A stretch of DNA of 64,000 nucleotides from Sphingomonas azotifigens NBRC 15497 (lineage in GTDB: Bacteria; Pseudomonadota; Alphaproteobacteria; Sphingomonadales; Sphingomonadaceae): the NCBI RefSeq assembly GCF_002091475.1, contig NZ_BCTR01000019.1, positions 1 through 64,000 of the forward strand, written 5' to 3'. Below, piece by piece: positions 20,620-29,362 of the stretch. Numbering within the stretch: the stretch's first letter is position 1; the number at the start of each line of letters is the position of its first letter. The position numbers and the translations under genes are program-made. Under the pieces are notes generated by a model, which saw nothing but the letters and a program-made list of their open reading frames with translations, was not told the origin of the DNA and did no database searches.

Positions 20620-21420
20620 TCAGGCTCCCGGTGGAACGGTGATCGGAAACCGCCGGAGCGCCGCCGGCAGATCGGCTACGGTATCGATCACGAGATGCGC
20701 GCCAGCGGCGGTGAGGGCTGCGCGCGCGGTCGCCAGCAAGGCGTCGCGTTCGGCGGCGGGCAGGGCCGCGAACGCTGCGGCCGACAGGCCGACGCTGTTG
20801 CCGCTGGCGGCAACCCCGATCGTCCACACCCCCGCGGCGCGGCCTTCGGCGATGCCGACCGCGGCATCGTCGACCTTCACACAGGCTTCGGCCGGCCATG
20901 CGCCCAGTTCGACCAAGTTCTTCCACAGCATCAGCGGCGACGGGCGGCCCATCGCCGTCTCACCCGCGCAGACCAGCATGTCGGGCCGATAGCCCTGCTC
21001 GGCAGCGCGCGGCAGGATCTCGGCCATCATCGTTCGGGTATAGCCGGTGCAGGAGCCGACCGGGACACCGGCCGCCTGCAGCCATTGTGCGACCCGTGCC
21101 GCGCCCGGGATCAGCTCGGCGCAGTCGCGCGCGGCTTCGCGCATCATCGGCTCGATCGCGGCGAAGATGCGATCGCCGTCCGCCTCCGCGGGCGCATCGC
21201 CATGGCGTGCGGCCCAGGCGCGGGCGACGCGCGGCTGGGCGAGCAGCGCGCGGATGTGATCGCGCTTGGCCATCCCCATGTCGGCGCGAGCTTCGGCCTC
21301 CTCGATCGGGATGCCCTCGGCGGCAAAGGCGCGGCACAGCGCGACGACCGGCGCGCGGCTGCCGAAGTCGATCATCGTGCCCGCCCAGTCGAACACCACG
21401 GCCTTGAGCGGGTGCGTCAT
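20620..21420 (-). CDS. phnX: Phosphonoacetaldehyde hydrolase (phosphonatase)
   Basis: About 266 residues, HAD superfamily. It cleaves the C-P bond of phosphonoacetaldehyde to acetaldehyde and phosphate. The HAD nucleophile strand is AVVFDWAGTMIDFGS (Asp11), and the cap domain carries MAKRDHIRAL with Lys52 at the position of the Schiff-base lysine of phosphonatase. Further motifs are SCTGYTRTMM and VKVDDAAVGIAEG. The start overlaps the stop of the FAD oxidoreductase by ATGA, so it is the last gene of the operon. The usual partner phnW (aminoethylphosphonate transaminase) is absent nearby; the FAD enzyme may supply the aldehyde instead. Confidence 0.93.
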   Translation of the reverse strand: MTHPLKAVVFDWAGTMIDFGSRAPVVALCRAFAAEGIPIEEAEARADMGMAKRDHIRALLAQPRVARAWAARHGDAPAEADGDRIFAAIEPMMREAARDCAELIPGAARVAQWLQAAGVPVGSCTGYTRTMMAEILPRAAEQGYRPDMLVCAGETAMGRPSPLMLWKNLVELGAWPAEACVKVDDAAVGIAEGRAAGVWTIGVAASGNSVGLSAAAFAALPAAERDALLATARAALTAAGAHLVIDTVADLPAALRRFPITVPPGA

Positions 21421-22550
21421 GCAGTCTCTCCCATCAGTTCGGTTAGTACGTGCTCGGCCAGCGCGAAGCTGGTCGATGCGCCAGTGCCGCTGGTCACCAC
21501 CACCAGCCGCACGTCGGGTGCGGGGCTGCGGACGATGCTGTGGCCGGCCGCCGAGGCATAGGTGCCGGTCCAGCGCGCCTGCACCCGTGGCGGGGCCCCT
21601 AGCAGTTCGGCATAGGCGGCGAGGATCCGGGCGTCGATGGCATCGGAGGCGAAGGGGTCGGGGGTCGGCGCATAGTGGTGGCTGTCGCCGACGACGAGGC
21701 TGCCATCGGCGCTCTGCACCGCGATCAGGTGGATGCCGTCGGCGAGTGCGGCTGCCGCGGCCGGTTCGCCCTCGAGCCGCGCCCGCAACGCCGCGGCTTG
21801 CGGCAGCGCGGCATAGCCCAGATAGCGGACCATGCTGAGATCGCCCATCACCGGCGAAGGCAGGCGCCATGCCGGCGCGGCCAGCCGCAGCATCTGCAGC
21901 TTGCAGCGAGTGATGCCCGCCTCGGCGTAGAGGTCGGGGAACAGCGTCGACCAGTCGTCGCCGGGGCAGACGATGATCTGGTCGGCGAACAGCGTGCCGT
22001 GGTTGGTCTCGATGCGGCCCTGCGCGACCGCGTGCACCGCCGTGCCGTATTGGAAGGTGACGCCGTGCGCTGCTGCCAGCCAGCCGGCGAGGCGGGGGAT
22101 CGCCTCCGCAGACTCGACCCGCAGGTCGTGCGGGCTCCACAGTGCGGCGCGTGGCGGCACCAGCATGGGCCAGTCGCGGGCAAGTTCGTCAGCGGGAAGG
22201 CGATGGCAGTCACGCCCCATCTCGGTTTCGGCAAAGGCGTCGAGCACCGCTTCGGCTTCCGGCCGATGGGCGGCGAGCAGCAGGCCGCGCTGGACGATCG
22301 GAATGCCGGCGAGCGGCGCCACCTCGGCCCAGATCGCCGCGCTGCGCCGCGCGAGCTGCCACACCGTGCCCGCTTCTTGGCCCGTGACCGTGACGAAGCC
22401 GAAATTGCGGATCGATGCGCCGTTGGCGGCGGCATCGCGGTCGAGCACCAGCACTCGGCGACCGCGCCGGGCGGCGGCGAGCGCATGGGCGAGGCCGACG
22501 ATCCCGGCGCCGACGATGATGCAGTCGTGGCGCGTGGGCGTAGCCGACAT
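21417..22550 (-). CDS. FAD-dependent amine oxidoreductase, phosphonate-associated (TIGR03364-like)
   Basis: About 377 residues of the DAO/glycine-oxidase fold. The Rossmann motif is CIIVGAGIVGLAHALAAARRG, followed by VLVLDRDAAANGASIRNFGFV, with the FAD-binding C-terminal strand near VVVTSGTGASTSFALAE. This subgroup recurs in phosphonate catabolism loci. The family context suggests oxidation of 2-aminoethylphosphonate or its N-alkyl derivatives to phosphonoacetaldehyde, which PhnX then cleaves. That assignment is inference from family and operon position. It overlaps both neighbours by ATGA: phospholipase C upstream and phnX downstream. Confidence 0.82.
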   Translation of the reverse strand: MSATPTRHDCIIVGAGIVGLAHALAAARRGRRVLVLDRDAAANGASIRNFGFVTVTGQEAGTVWQLARRSAAIWAEVAPLAGIPIVQRGLLLAAHRPEAEAVLDAFAETEMGRDCHRLPADELARDWPMLVPPRAALWSPHDLRVESAEAIPRLAGWLAAAHGVTFQYGTAVHAVAQGRIETNHGTLFADQIIVCPGDDWSTLFPDLYAEAGITRCKLQMLRLAAPAWRLPSPVMGDLSMVRYLGYAALPQAAALRARLEGEPAAAAALADGIHLIAVQSADGSLVVGDSHHYAPTPDPFASDAIDARILAAYAELLGAPPRVQARWTGTYASAAGHSIVRSPAPDVRLVVVTSGTGASTSFALAEHVLTELMGETA

Positions 22551-24676
22551 CAGGCGGTCACCTGCATCGCGCCGATGCCCGGATCGGTGCGGCCGCGCCG
22601 CCCGGTCTCGATCTTGCCGGCGAAGCGGCGGAGAAAGGCGGCGTCACCCGCGCTGCGCACGCTGAGATCGTACCAATGGTCCGACGCGGCGAGCGGCCAG
22701 GCGTCGCGCAGTGTCTCGCCCGGCACCAGTGTCACCATGCGGTGGCGTTCGCCGGCGACCGGATAGCGTGGATCCATCGCGATGCTGAGCTGCGCCGGCT
22801 GGGTCCCCCGGTTGCGCAGGACCAGCTCGGCCGCGCCGCGCGCCGGCAGCTGGACCAGCGCGACGTCGAGCAGCGGTGCCTGCACGCCCGCGAACTGCCG
22901 CCAGAAGCCGTTGGGGCCGCGCACGATCAGGTCATGCGCACGGTCGACCTGCCAGTCCGCCTGCGCGTGCCGGTCGCCGGCGCCGATGGTGAAATGCCAG
23001 GGCTCGGCATCGTCGTGATGCGCGTGCACCGTGAAGGTCGCGCCGACCTTGCCCTGGTTGACGAATTCGAGCCGCAACCTGCCCTCCGGCGTGACGCTGG
23101 CGACCAGATCGACCGCATAGGGCAGCGGGCAGTGCGGGCGCTGGCCTGGCATCTGCGCGGTCGGCTGCTGGACGGCCGGAATGGCATTCGCCACCCCGGC
23201 GTGCGAGCGCGCGACCCGCTCGCGGAAATCGTCGGTTGCCGGCAGCGTCAGCGTGTGCGCGCCGGTATCCGGCTGGGCGAAATCGAAGGCGCTGGTCAGG
23301 TCGCCGCACACCGAACGGCGCCAGCTGCTGATGTTCGGCTCGGCGACGCCGAAGCAGCGCTCCATGAACTGCAGTACCGAAGTGTGATCGAACAGCTGCG
23401 AATTGACCTGGCCGCCGCGGCTCCACGGCGACACCAGGATCGCCGGCGTGCGGATGCCGAGGCCGATCGGATGCGCGTCGCCACCGGCCTGGCTGGTGCC
23501 GGCATAGTCCTTGGTCTCGCCGTCAATCGGTACCGTCGAATGGCCGCGATAGCGCCCGACCGGTGGGACTGGCGGCGGCATATGGTCGAAGAAGCCGCCG
23601 GCCTCGTCATAGTTGAGGATGAAGACGGTGCTGGCGAACACCTCCGGATGATCGACCAGCGCCTCGATCAGCTTGGCGGTGACGTGCTCGCCCTTCGCAG
23701 GCTCGGCGGTCGGATGCTCGGACAGATCGGCCGCGGTGACGATCCATGAAACCTGTGGCAGCGTGCCGGCGGCGATATCGCGGCGGAATGCCTCGACCAA
23801 CTGCTCGCCGTCGGAGCGGGTACGGTCCGGCCCCTTCTTGTGCTCGCTCACCCAGGCGCGACCGCGCTGGTAGAGCGGCGAATCCTTCGCGCAGGGGCGG
23901 AACGGCGGGAAGATCGAGAGCAGGTTGTCGCCGAAATTGTCGTATTCCTGATAGACCTTCCAGCTGACGCCGGCTGCCTGCAGTCGCTCGGCATAGGTGG
24001 TCCAGCGATAGGCGTCGGGGCGGAGCTGCTGATCCTGCGCCATGTCTGCGCTGGGGGTCTCGTCCTCGCCGTAATTGTGCATCTGCGGATCGCCGCCGAC
24101 CGTGCCGCCGCCGTTGCAGCCGCTGAACAGGTGCAGGCGGTTGGGATAGGTCTGCGTCATCGTCGAGCAGTGATAGGCGTCGCAGACGGTGAAGGCGTCG
24201 GCCAGCGCGTAATAGAAGGGCAGGTCGCCCGGGCCGTAATGGAGCAGGCGGTTGTGCAGTTCGCCGGTATGGCCCCAGCGATCATAACGGCCGCGGTTGA
24301 AGATGTGCATGTTCTCGACGTGCGACTGGTCGGCGCCATCGACCTTGAACGAGCGGCTGGTGTGCGAATCGCCGTGATAGGGAAGGACATGGCCGTCGGG
24401 ATGCTCGGCCGAAGGCTGCGCCCATACGCTGCTGCCACCGGCAAGGCGCAGCGGCCGCGGGTCGCCAAAGCCGCGCACGCCGTTGAGCATGCCGAGATAA
24501 TGGTCGAACGACCGGTTCTCCTGCATGTGCACGACGATGTGGCGGACGTCGCGGATCGTGCCGGTGCGGCGCGCGGCGGGGATCGCCAGCGCGCGATCGA
24601 TCAGTCCCGGCCAAAGTGCTGCAAGTCCGCTGGCACCACCCCATTTCAGCAGATCGCGACGGTTGGCCGAATTCAT
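22550..24676 (-). CDS. Phospholipase C (phosphocholine-specific type), Tat-exported
   Basis: About 708 residues. The N-terminus MNSANRRDLLKWGGASG is a twin-arginine signal. The phosphoesterase domain (about 40-440) has HIVVHMQENRSFDHYLGML, HCSTMTQTYPNRLHLFSGCN, FILNYDEAGGFFDHMPPP and HTSVLQFMERCFG, all typical of the PlcH/PlcN class. Two C-terminal DUF756 domains follow (about 510-600 and 610-695). The enzyme should remove headgroups from phospho- or phosphonolipids outside the cytoplasm. Being first in an operon with the FAD oxidase and phnX suggests it may release aminoethylphosphonate-type headgroups; that link is inference. Confidence 0.9.
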   Translation of the reverse strand: MNSANRRDLLKWGGASGLAALWPGLIDRALAIPAARRTGTIRDVRHIVVHMQENRSFDHYLGMLNGVRGFGDPRPLRLAGGSSVWAQPSAEHPDGHVLPYHGDSHTSRSFKVDGADQSHVENMHIFNRGRYDRWGHTGELHNRLLHYGPGDLPFYYALADAFTVCDAYHCSTMTQTYPNRLHLFSGCNGGGTVGGDPQMHNYGEDETPSADMAQDQQLRPDAYRWTTYAERLQAAGVSWKVYQEYDNFGDNLLSIFPPFRPCAKDSPLYQRGRAWVSEHKKGPDRTRSDGEQLVEAFRRDIAAGTLPQVSWIVTAADLSEHPTAEPAKGEHVTAKLIEALVDHPEVFASTVFILNYDEAGGFFDHMPPPVPPVGRYRGHSTVPIDGETKDYAGTSQAGGDAHPIGLGIRTPAILVSPWSRGGQVNSQLFDHTSVLQFMERCFGVAEPNISSWRRSVCGDLTSAFDFAQPDTGAHTLTLPATDDFRERVARSHAGVANAIPAVQQPTAQMPGQRPHCPLPYAVDLVASVTPEGRLRLEFVNQGKVGATFTVHAHHDDAEPWHFTIGAGDRHAQADWQVDRAHDLIVRGPNGFWRQFAGVQAPLLDVALVQLPARGAAELVLRNRGTQPAQLSIAMDPRYPVAGERHRMVTLVPGETLRDAWPLAASDHWYDLSVRSAGDAAFLRRFAGKIETGRRGRTDPGIGAMQVTA

Positions 24677-24708
24677 GGTTCCCTTCCTCCCCGAACCAAG
24701 CTACTTGA

Positions 24709-24724
24709 ATTGGTATAGTCCAAT
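24709..24724. promoter_or_regulatory. Candidate GntR/UTRA operator in the divergent promoter
   Basis: The palindrome ATTGGTATAGTCCAAT lies in the 101-base gap between the phospholipase C operon and the PhnZ-like gene. Its core TGGTATAGTCCA resembles operators of HutC/UTRA-subfamily GntR proteins (PhnF and DasR/NagR type, TGGTNTAGACCA). A UTRA regulator is encoded at the other end of the cluster. Binding is predicted, not shown. Confidence 0.6.
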
Positions 24725-24777
24725 ATCGCTACAGTTTGACGACAGGCGGGGACGCGCCCTGCCGAGAAGGAGCCTTC

Positions 24778-25356
24778 ATGTCGCGTTCGAATCCGGTGAT
24801 CGTGCAGATTTTCGAGGCCTTCGCCCGCCATGGCGATGCGCATTATGGCGAGAATGTCTCGCAGCTTCAGCATGCGTTGCAATGCGCGCAGCTCGCCAGC
24901 GAGCAGGGCTGCGCCGAGACGATGGTGGCGGCGGCACTGCTCCATGATATCGGCCGGATGCTCGATCCGGATGGCAATGCGATTGAGTTGGAAGGTACGG
25001 ACGCGCGCCACGAGGATACCGGCGCAGCCGCGCTTTCCCGGGCTTTTCCGCCCGAAGTGACCGAGCCGGTGCGATTGCACGTCGCCGCTAAGCGCTATCT
25101 CTGCGCGGTCGATTCGCGCTATGTCTCGGGCCTGAGTGCCGCGTCCTTGCTGAGCCTCAAGGTGCAGGGCGGTGCGATGGACCCCGACGAGGTCGCGGCC
25201 TTCGAAGGCGAGGCATTCTGCAAGGAAGCGCTGCTGCTGCGTAAGTTCGACGACTGGGGCAAGCGCGTTGGCTGCCCGGTGGCGCCGCTCGAGTCGTACC
25301 GCCCGCTGCTGGAATCGCTGGCCGCGCCCGTGGCCGCTGCGGGCCTGCCCGACTAA
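24778..25356 (+). CDS. HD-domain phosphonate oxygenase-like protein (PhnZ-like)
   Basis: About 192 residues. The HD motif is AALLHDIGRML (His56-Asp57). Upstream, HYGENVSQLQHALQCAQLA carries the Tyr and Glu near residue 24 and His32, spaced like the diiron and substrate residues of PhnZ. Later His residues are in DARHEDTG and VRLHVAAKRYL. PhnZ is a mixed-valent diiron oxygenase that cleaves 2-amino-1-hydroxyethylphosphonate to glycine and phosphate. The hydroxylase PhnY is not in this window, so the true substrate is open. GAGAAGGAG precedes the ATG. It is divergent from the phospholipase C operon. Confidence 0.82.
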   Translation: MSRSNPVIVQIFEAFARHGDAHYGENVSQLQHALQCAQLASEQGCAETMVAAALLHDIGRMLDPDGNAIELEGTDARHEDTGAAALSRAFPPEVTEPVRLHVAAKRYLCAVDSRYVSGLSAASLLSLKVQGGAMDPDEVAAFEGEAFCKEALLLRKFDDWGKRVGCPVAPLESYRPLLESLAAPVAAAGLPD

Positions 25357-25438
25357 ACGAAAAACATTGTCCTGGATCAAAGAGTTGTGCCGGAAGGTCG
25401 CTTTTTCCCTCGCGCTGTAACCTGTGCGTCATGCGAAT

Positions 25439-25452
25439 CTGGTGTAGACCAG
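25439..25452. promoter_or_regulatory. Candidate GntR/UTRA operator upstream of the TonB-dependent receptor
   Basis: The perfect inverted repeat CTGGTGTAGACCAG is in the 256-base leader between the PhnZ-like gene and the receptor. It matches the UTRA-type consensus TGGTNTAGACCA and is close to the site at 24709. The adjacent regulator gene is the natural candidate to bind it. Confidence 0.65.
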
Positions 25453-25612
25453 TTGCCGCCGGGAGATGTCGCCAGCCCGGTTCGTGCCAGTAGAGCGCAT
25501 GTCCTATCCGCTGCCGCCCGGGCTGCTGTGCCGGGGGGGCGTGGAGGCGTGCGCCCGCTCGGCTTGAACGGCGACGCAGTCAGGGATCGTCGGCAACGAC
25601 GAGGGGGAAACC

Positions 25613-28420
25613 ATGCAGCATTCCATTCGCGTGCAGCGCATTCGCAGGCTCGTGCTCGCCACCACCATGATGGCGGCGCTGACGCCCGCCGCTGCCTGGG
25701 CGCAGCAGCAGGACGGCGAGTCCGAGATCGTCGTCAACGGCCAGTTGCTCAGCACCCAGGCGGCGATTGCCGCCAAGCGCACCGCGACTTCGGTCGTAGA
25801 AGTGATCAGCGCCGACGATCTCGGCAAGATCCCCGACGCCACCGTGGCCGACGCGCTCGCCCGCGTTCCCGGCCTCAGCGTGATCGTCAACCAGGAGACC
25901 GGCGAAGGCCAGTATGTCACGATCCGCGGCCTTTCGGGCACCTATAACGCCGTGTCGATCAACGGCGTCCGCGTCGCGCAGACCGACAGCGGCAGCCGCG
26001 ACGTTTCGCTCAACCTGCTGCCGCCCAACGGCCTCGCCGAGATCCGCGTCACCAAGACGCTGACCCCCGATCAGGACGGCGACGCGATCGGCGGCTCGAT
26101 CAATTTCCGCACGCCCACCGCGTTCGATTTCAAGAACAACCAGGTGCTGCGCGCCTGGCTGAGCGGCGGCTTCAACAGCTATGCCCGCAATTCGGGTGAG
26201 AATGCCGCGCTCTATCAGGGTCAGCTCGATTATGGTCGCCGCTTCGCCGATGATCGCTTCGGCATCTTCGTCTCGGGCAATTACGGCGTCACCCATGGCA
26301 ACAGCCAGGAAACCGAGAATGACGGCGAGTGGGAGCCCTATGTCTGGCGCAAGAACTCGACCGAGACGATCTCGCAGACCAACATGCACCTGCCGGGCAT
26401 CGACCTCGACTATCGCCGGTTCCAGCAGATCCGCTGGGGTGGCAATGCCTCGCTCGACTGGCATGGCGACAACACCCAGCTTTATCTGCGGGGCCAATAT
26501 TCGCATGCCGAGAAGACCGGCACGAACGACTATACCGATTATCGCAACCGCAAGAGCAAGCGGCTGACCCAGGTCAACCCCGAGGATACCAGCCTGCGCC
26601 AGCCGCAGGACATGATCATCGGCACCGATCCCAAGCTGGGCAACATCTATGGCTATACGCCGGCCCAGATCGTCGACGTCGACGGTGACGGCCGGATCAC
26701 CGATGCGGACCGCAACTCGAAGCAATATTGGTCGCTCAACGGCCGATCGGGCGTGTGGAACCCCAAGGTGTTCCAGTTCGCGCGGACGTTCGAGACGCAG
26801 GACAATACCCAGTATCTCGCGACCGTGCAGATCGGCGGCAGCAGCAGCCTCAACAGGCTGAAGCTGAATTATGATCTCAGCTACAGCACCGGCAGCCAGG
26901 AATCGCCGGACCATTACAGCGTCAGCTACAATTGCGACGTCTGCAGCTATCCGTTCAACGCCACTGGTATCGACTGGGTTTCGCGCGATCCGCGCTTCCC
27001 GCACGCCAGCCTGCCGGCCTTCGCCGCCAATGTGGAGCGCGATCCCTCGCTGCTGCCGCTCGACGGCGCCAGCCTCGATCGCTGGAAGCAGACCGACGAT
27101 CGCTGGGCCGCCAAGCTCGACGCGCGCTACGATGTCGGCGGCGTGCTCGATCACGTGCAGGTCGGCGCCAAGTGGCTCCGCTCCAGCCGCCGCTATGACT
27201 CGACGCCGGTATGGAACGGCGATTTCAGCGGCACCCCGCTCGACGGCAAGTCGCTGGCGGCCTCGGGGCTGATCCAGAAGACGGTCAACAGCATCCTGGG
27301 CGGCGAATATTATTATGGCGCGGTGATGGGCCGCGACGCCGTGGTGCGGGCGATCGACGCCGCGATCAAGGCCCAGCCGGGCAATGTCGCCAGCGGCACC
27401 GATCTGCTGCGCGACGATCGCAACGGCCGCGAGACGATCACCTCCGGCTATGCGCTCGCCAACTTCAAGACCGGCGACCTCACCGTGATCACCGGTGCGC
27501 GGGTGGAGCATCGCGAGACCTATAACCGTTTCTGGTCCGACGACGGCAGCAACAGCGGCTTCGACAGCACCACGCGCAGCTACACCGTGTTCCTGCCGAG
27601 CGTGACCGCGAACTGGCGGCCGGATGCCAAGCATGTCTATCGCGCGGCGTTGTGGACCGGCTATTCGCCGCCCGAATATGGTTATCTCTCGAGCGGCCAG
27701 TCGATCGGCCGCGATCCGGTGACCAAGCAGATCCTCTCGATCAGCCGCGGCAACCCGGACCTGAAGCCGGCGAAATCGACCAATGCCGACGTCTCGCTCG
27801 AATGGTATCCGGATGCGTCGAGCCAGCTGTCGCTCGCCGGCTATTACAAGCACATCTCGAACTTCATCTTCACCAACGGCAACCAGATCAACGCCGACAC
27901 GCGCACCGGCACGATCGAGATCACCCAGCCGGAGAACGGCAAGACCGCCGAGGTCTATGGCGTCGAACTGGGCGTCATCAAGCAGTTGCAGGGCCTTGCT
28001 GCGCCGTTCGACGGTTTTGGCCTGGAGGGCAACCTCACCGTGCAGCACAGCGCGGCGGACAGCGGCCAGCCTTATCGTAACGGGGCTAAGATGCGGTTCG
28101 TCAACACGCCGCACCTGCTCTACAACGCGGCGATCACCTACCAGAAGTACGGCATCGAGATGAAGCTGTCGTACAATTATCGGGGCAAGTATATCGAGGA
28201 TCTGCGCGACAACGCCGTCGACAAGTGGGTGCAGCACAATCGCAGTGTCGACTTCCACTCGCGCTACAACATCACCCGCAGGATCGCGGTCGATTTCGAC
28301 GTGGCGAACCTGCTGAACGACTGGCGCTACTACACGACCAAGGGCGACAATCCGAGCTACCAGAAGGACTATATGGAGCCGGGCCGTACCTTCATCCTGC
28401 GCACCAACGTCAACTTCTGA
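25613..28420 (+). CDS. TonB-dependent receptor (Xanthomonas/Caulobacter type)
   Basis: About 935 residues. A signal peptide ends near AAAWA. A TonB-box-like SEIVVNG is followed by the plug domain (about 55-190: VVEVISADDLGKIPDATVAD, VTIRGLSGTYNAVSING, VTKTLTPDQDGDAIGGSINF). A long 22-strand barrel ends in TNVNF with the terminal aromatic residue. This subfamily imports large or scarce substrates across the outer membrane. Its place between a PhnZ-like gene and a UTRA regulator, with an operator-like palindrome in its leader, suggests a phosphonate, phosphonolipid headgroup or lysolipid product as substrate. A GAGGGGG site precedes the ATG. Confidence 0.94.
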   Translation: MQHSIRVQRIRRLVLATTMMAALTPAAAWAQQQDGESEIVVNGQLLSTQAAIAAKRTATSVVEVISADDLGKIPDATVADALARVPGLSVIVNQETGEGQYVTIRGLSGTYNAVSINGVRVAQTDSGSRDVSLNLLPPNGLAEIRVTKTLTPDQDGDAIGGSINFRTPTAFDFKNNQVLRAWLSGGFNSYARNSGENAALYQGQLDYGRRFADDRFGIFVSGNYGVTHGNSQETENDGEWEPYVWRKNSTETISQTNMHLPGIDLDYRRFQQIRWGGNASLDWHGDNTQLYLRGQYSHAEKTGTNDYTDYRNRKSKRLTQVNPEDTSLRQPQDMIIGTDPKLGNIYGYTPAQIVDVDGDGRITDADRNSKQYWSLNGRSGVWNPKVFQFARTFETQDNTQYLATVQIGGSSSLNRLKLNYDLSYSTGSQESPDHYSVSYNCDVCSYPFNATGIDWVSRDPRFPHASLPAFAANVERDPSLLPLDGASLDRWKQTDDRWAAKLDARYDVGGVLDHVQVGAKWLRSSRRYDSTPVWNGDFSGTPLDGKSLAASGLIQKTVNSILGGEYYYGAVMGRDAVVRAIDAAIKAQPGNVASGTDLLRDDRNGRETITSGYALANFKTGDLTVITGARVEHRETYNRFWSDDGSNSGFDSTTRSYTVFLPSVTANWRPDAKHVYRAALWTGYSPPEYGYLSSGQSIGRDPVTKQILSISRGNPDLKPAKSTNADVSLEWYPDASSQLSLAGYYKHISNFIFTNGNQINADTRTGTIEITQPENGKTAEVYGVELGVIKQLQGLAAPFDGFGLEGNLTVQHSAADSGQPYRNGAKMRFVNTPHLLYNAAITYQKYGIEMKLSYNYRGKYIEDLRDNAVDKWVQHNRSVDFHSRYNITRRIAVDFDVANLLNDWRYYTTKGDNPSYQKDYMEPGRTFILRTNVNF

Positions 28421-28442
28421 TCGCCTGCCCGAGGGGGGGCCT

Positions 28443-28476
28443 GGGGGGCGGCGCCGCGGCGTCGTCCCCCTTTTTT
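28443..28476 (+). terminator. Intrinsic terminator of the TonB-dependent receptor gene
   Basis: A GC-rich stem of about 12 bp with two G-T pairs around a CGCG loop, followed by TTTTTT. It begins 22 bases after the receptor stop and separates it from the GntR gene. Confidence 0.88.
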
Positions 28477-28554
28477 ACGCGTGGTGCGGCTTGACGGCGC
28501 AGCGCCCGCGCTGCCAAGCGGCGGCATCGCTGTTGCAAAGGGCATGGGCCTTCG

Positions 28555-29310
28555 ATGCCGTCTGGAATTTCGCTGCTGAGCCCGGCGCGCGGCGCCGAGG
28601 ATCGCCCGCAATATCTCGCGCTGCGCGACCAGATCGCCAATGCAATCGATCTGGGCAAGCTCGCCCCGGGCGCGCGGCTGCCTTCCGAGCGCCAGTTGCA
28701 GACCGATACCGGCACCGCGCGTGGCACGATCCGCGAAGCGCTGTTCCAGCTCGAGGCCGAAGGGCTGATCTATCGTCGCGATCGCAGCGGCTGGTACGTC
28801 TCGCCGCCGCCGGTGACCTATGATCCCACCCGCTGGGCCGGCTTCATGACCTATGTCGTCGAGCAGCAGCGCGTGCCGGCGACGGAGACGCTGGCGCTGG
28901 AGAGCATCGCCGCGCCCTCGGCGGTGGCGGACATCTTCCGCCGCGCGCCGGGCACGCCGATGCATCTGCTGACGCGCCGTCGCTCGATCGACGGGCGGGC
29001 GGTACTGATCGAGCGCATCATCGTCGATCCCGCGCTGGCGCCGGGGCTGGGGGAGCATGATCTCAACGGCTCGCTGACCCAGATCCTCACCACCCAATAT
29101 GGGCTGAAGGCCGAGCGCAACCGCGTCGACATGCGGCCCTGCGCGCTCACCGCCGAGGTCGCGTCCAAGCTGGGGGTGAAGACCGGTACGCCCGGCCTGC
29201 TGGTGGTGCGGACCAGCTTCGCCGCCAATGGCGCGGTGGTCGAATATGACCGCGAATATTGGCGGCACGACGCCATCCGCATCCATGTCGACCTGCAGGT
29301 CCGGCCCTGA
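28555..29310 (+). CDS. GntR family regulator with UTRA domain
   Basis: About 251 residues. The N-terminal winged helix (about 18-85) has YLALRDQIANAIDLGKLAPG, RLPSERQLQTDTGTARGTIR and the wing LIYRRDRSGWYV. A UTRA effector domain follows (about 100-245: MHLLTRRRSIDGRAVLIERI and VVRTSFAANGAVVEYDREYW). UTRA members such as PhnF and DasR sense small phosphorylated or phosphonate ligands. The downstream end of a phosphonate cluster and two matching palindromes suggest it controls this locus, probably as a repressor released by a phosphonate intermediate. Confidence 0.9.
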   Translation: MPSGISLLSPARGAEDRPQYLALRDQIANAIDLGKLAPGARLPSERQLQTDTGTARGTIREALFQLEAEGLIYRRDRSGWYVSPPPVTYDPTRWAGFMTYVVEQQRVPATETLALESIAAPSAVADIFRRAPGTPMHLLTRRRSIDGRAVLIERIIVDPALAPGLGEHDLNGSLTQILTTQYGLKAERNRVDMRPCALTAEVASKLGVKTGTPGLLVVRTSFAANGAVVEYDREYWRHDAIRIHVDLQVRP

Positions 29311-29317
29311 CGATATG

Positions 29318-29350
29318 TCGATCCGGCATCCCTCGGGGATGCCGGATCGA
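29318..29350. terminator. Perfect 15-bp hairpin after the GntR gene
   Basis: TCGATCCGGCATCCC (29318-29332) pairs perfectly with 29336-29350 around a 3-base loop, 8 bases after the GntR stop. There is no T tract. It sits 13 bases from the broken end of the TonB-receptor remnant, so it could be a terminator or a recombination scar. Confidence 0.55.
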
Positions 29351-29362
29351 ACGAACCGGTCG

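Noticed and set aside
20620..21420. Generic HAD phosphatase rather than phosphonatase
   Set aside because: The DWAGT nucleophile loop and the MAKRDHIRAL cap motif with the Schiff-base lysine are specific for PhnX.
25580..28258. Long open frame opposite the TonB-dependent receptor
   Set aside because: Shadow of the receptor gene, which has plug and barrel features; the antisense product is low-complexity.
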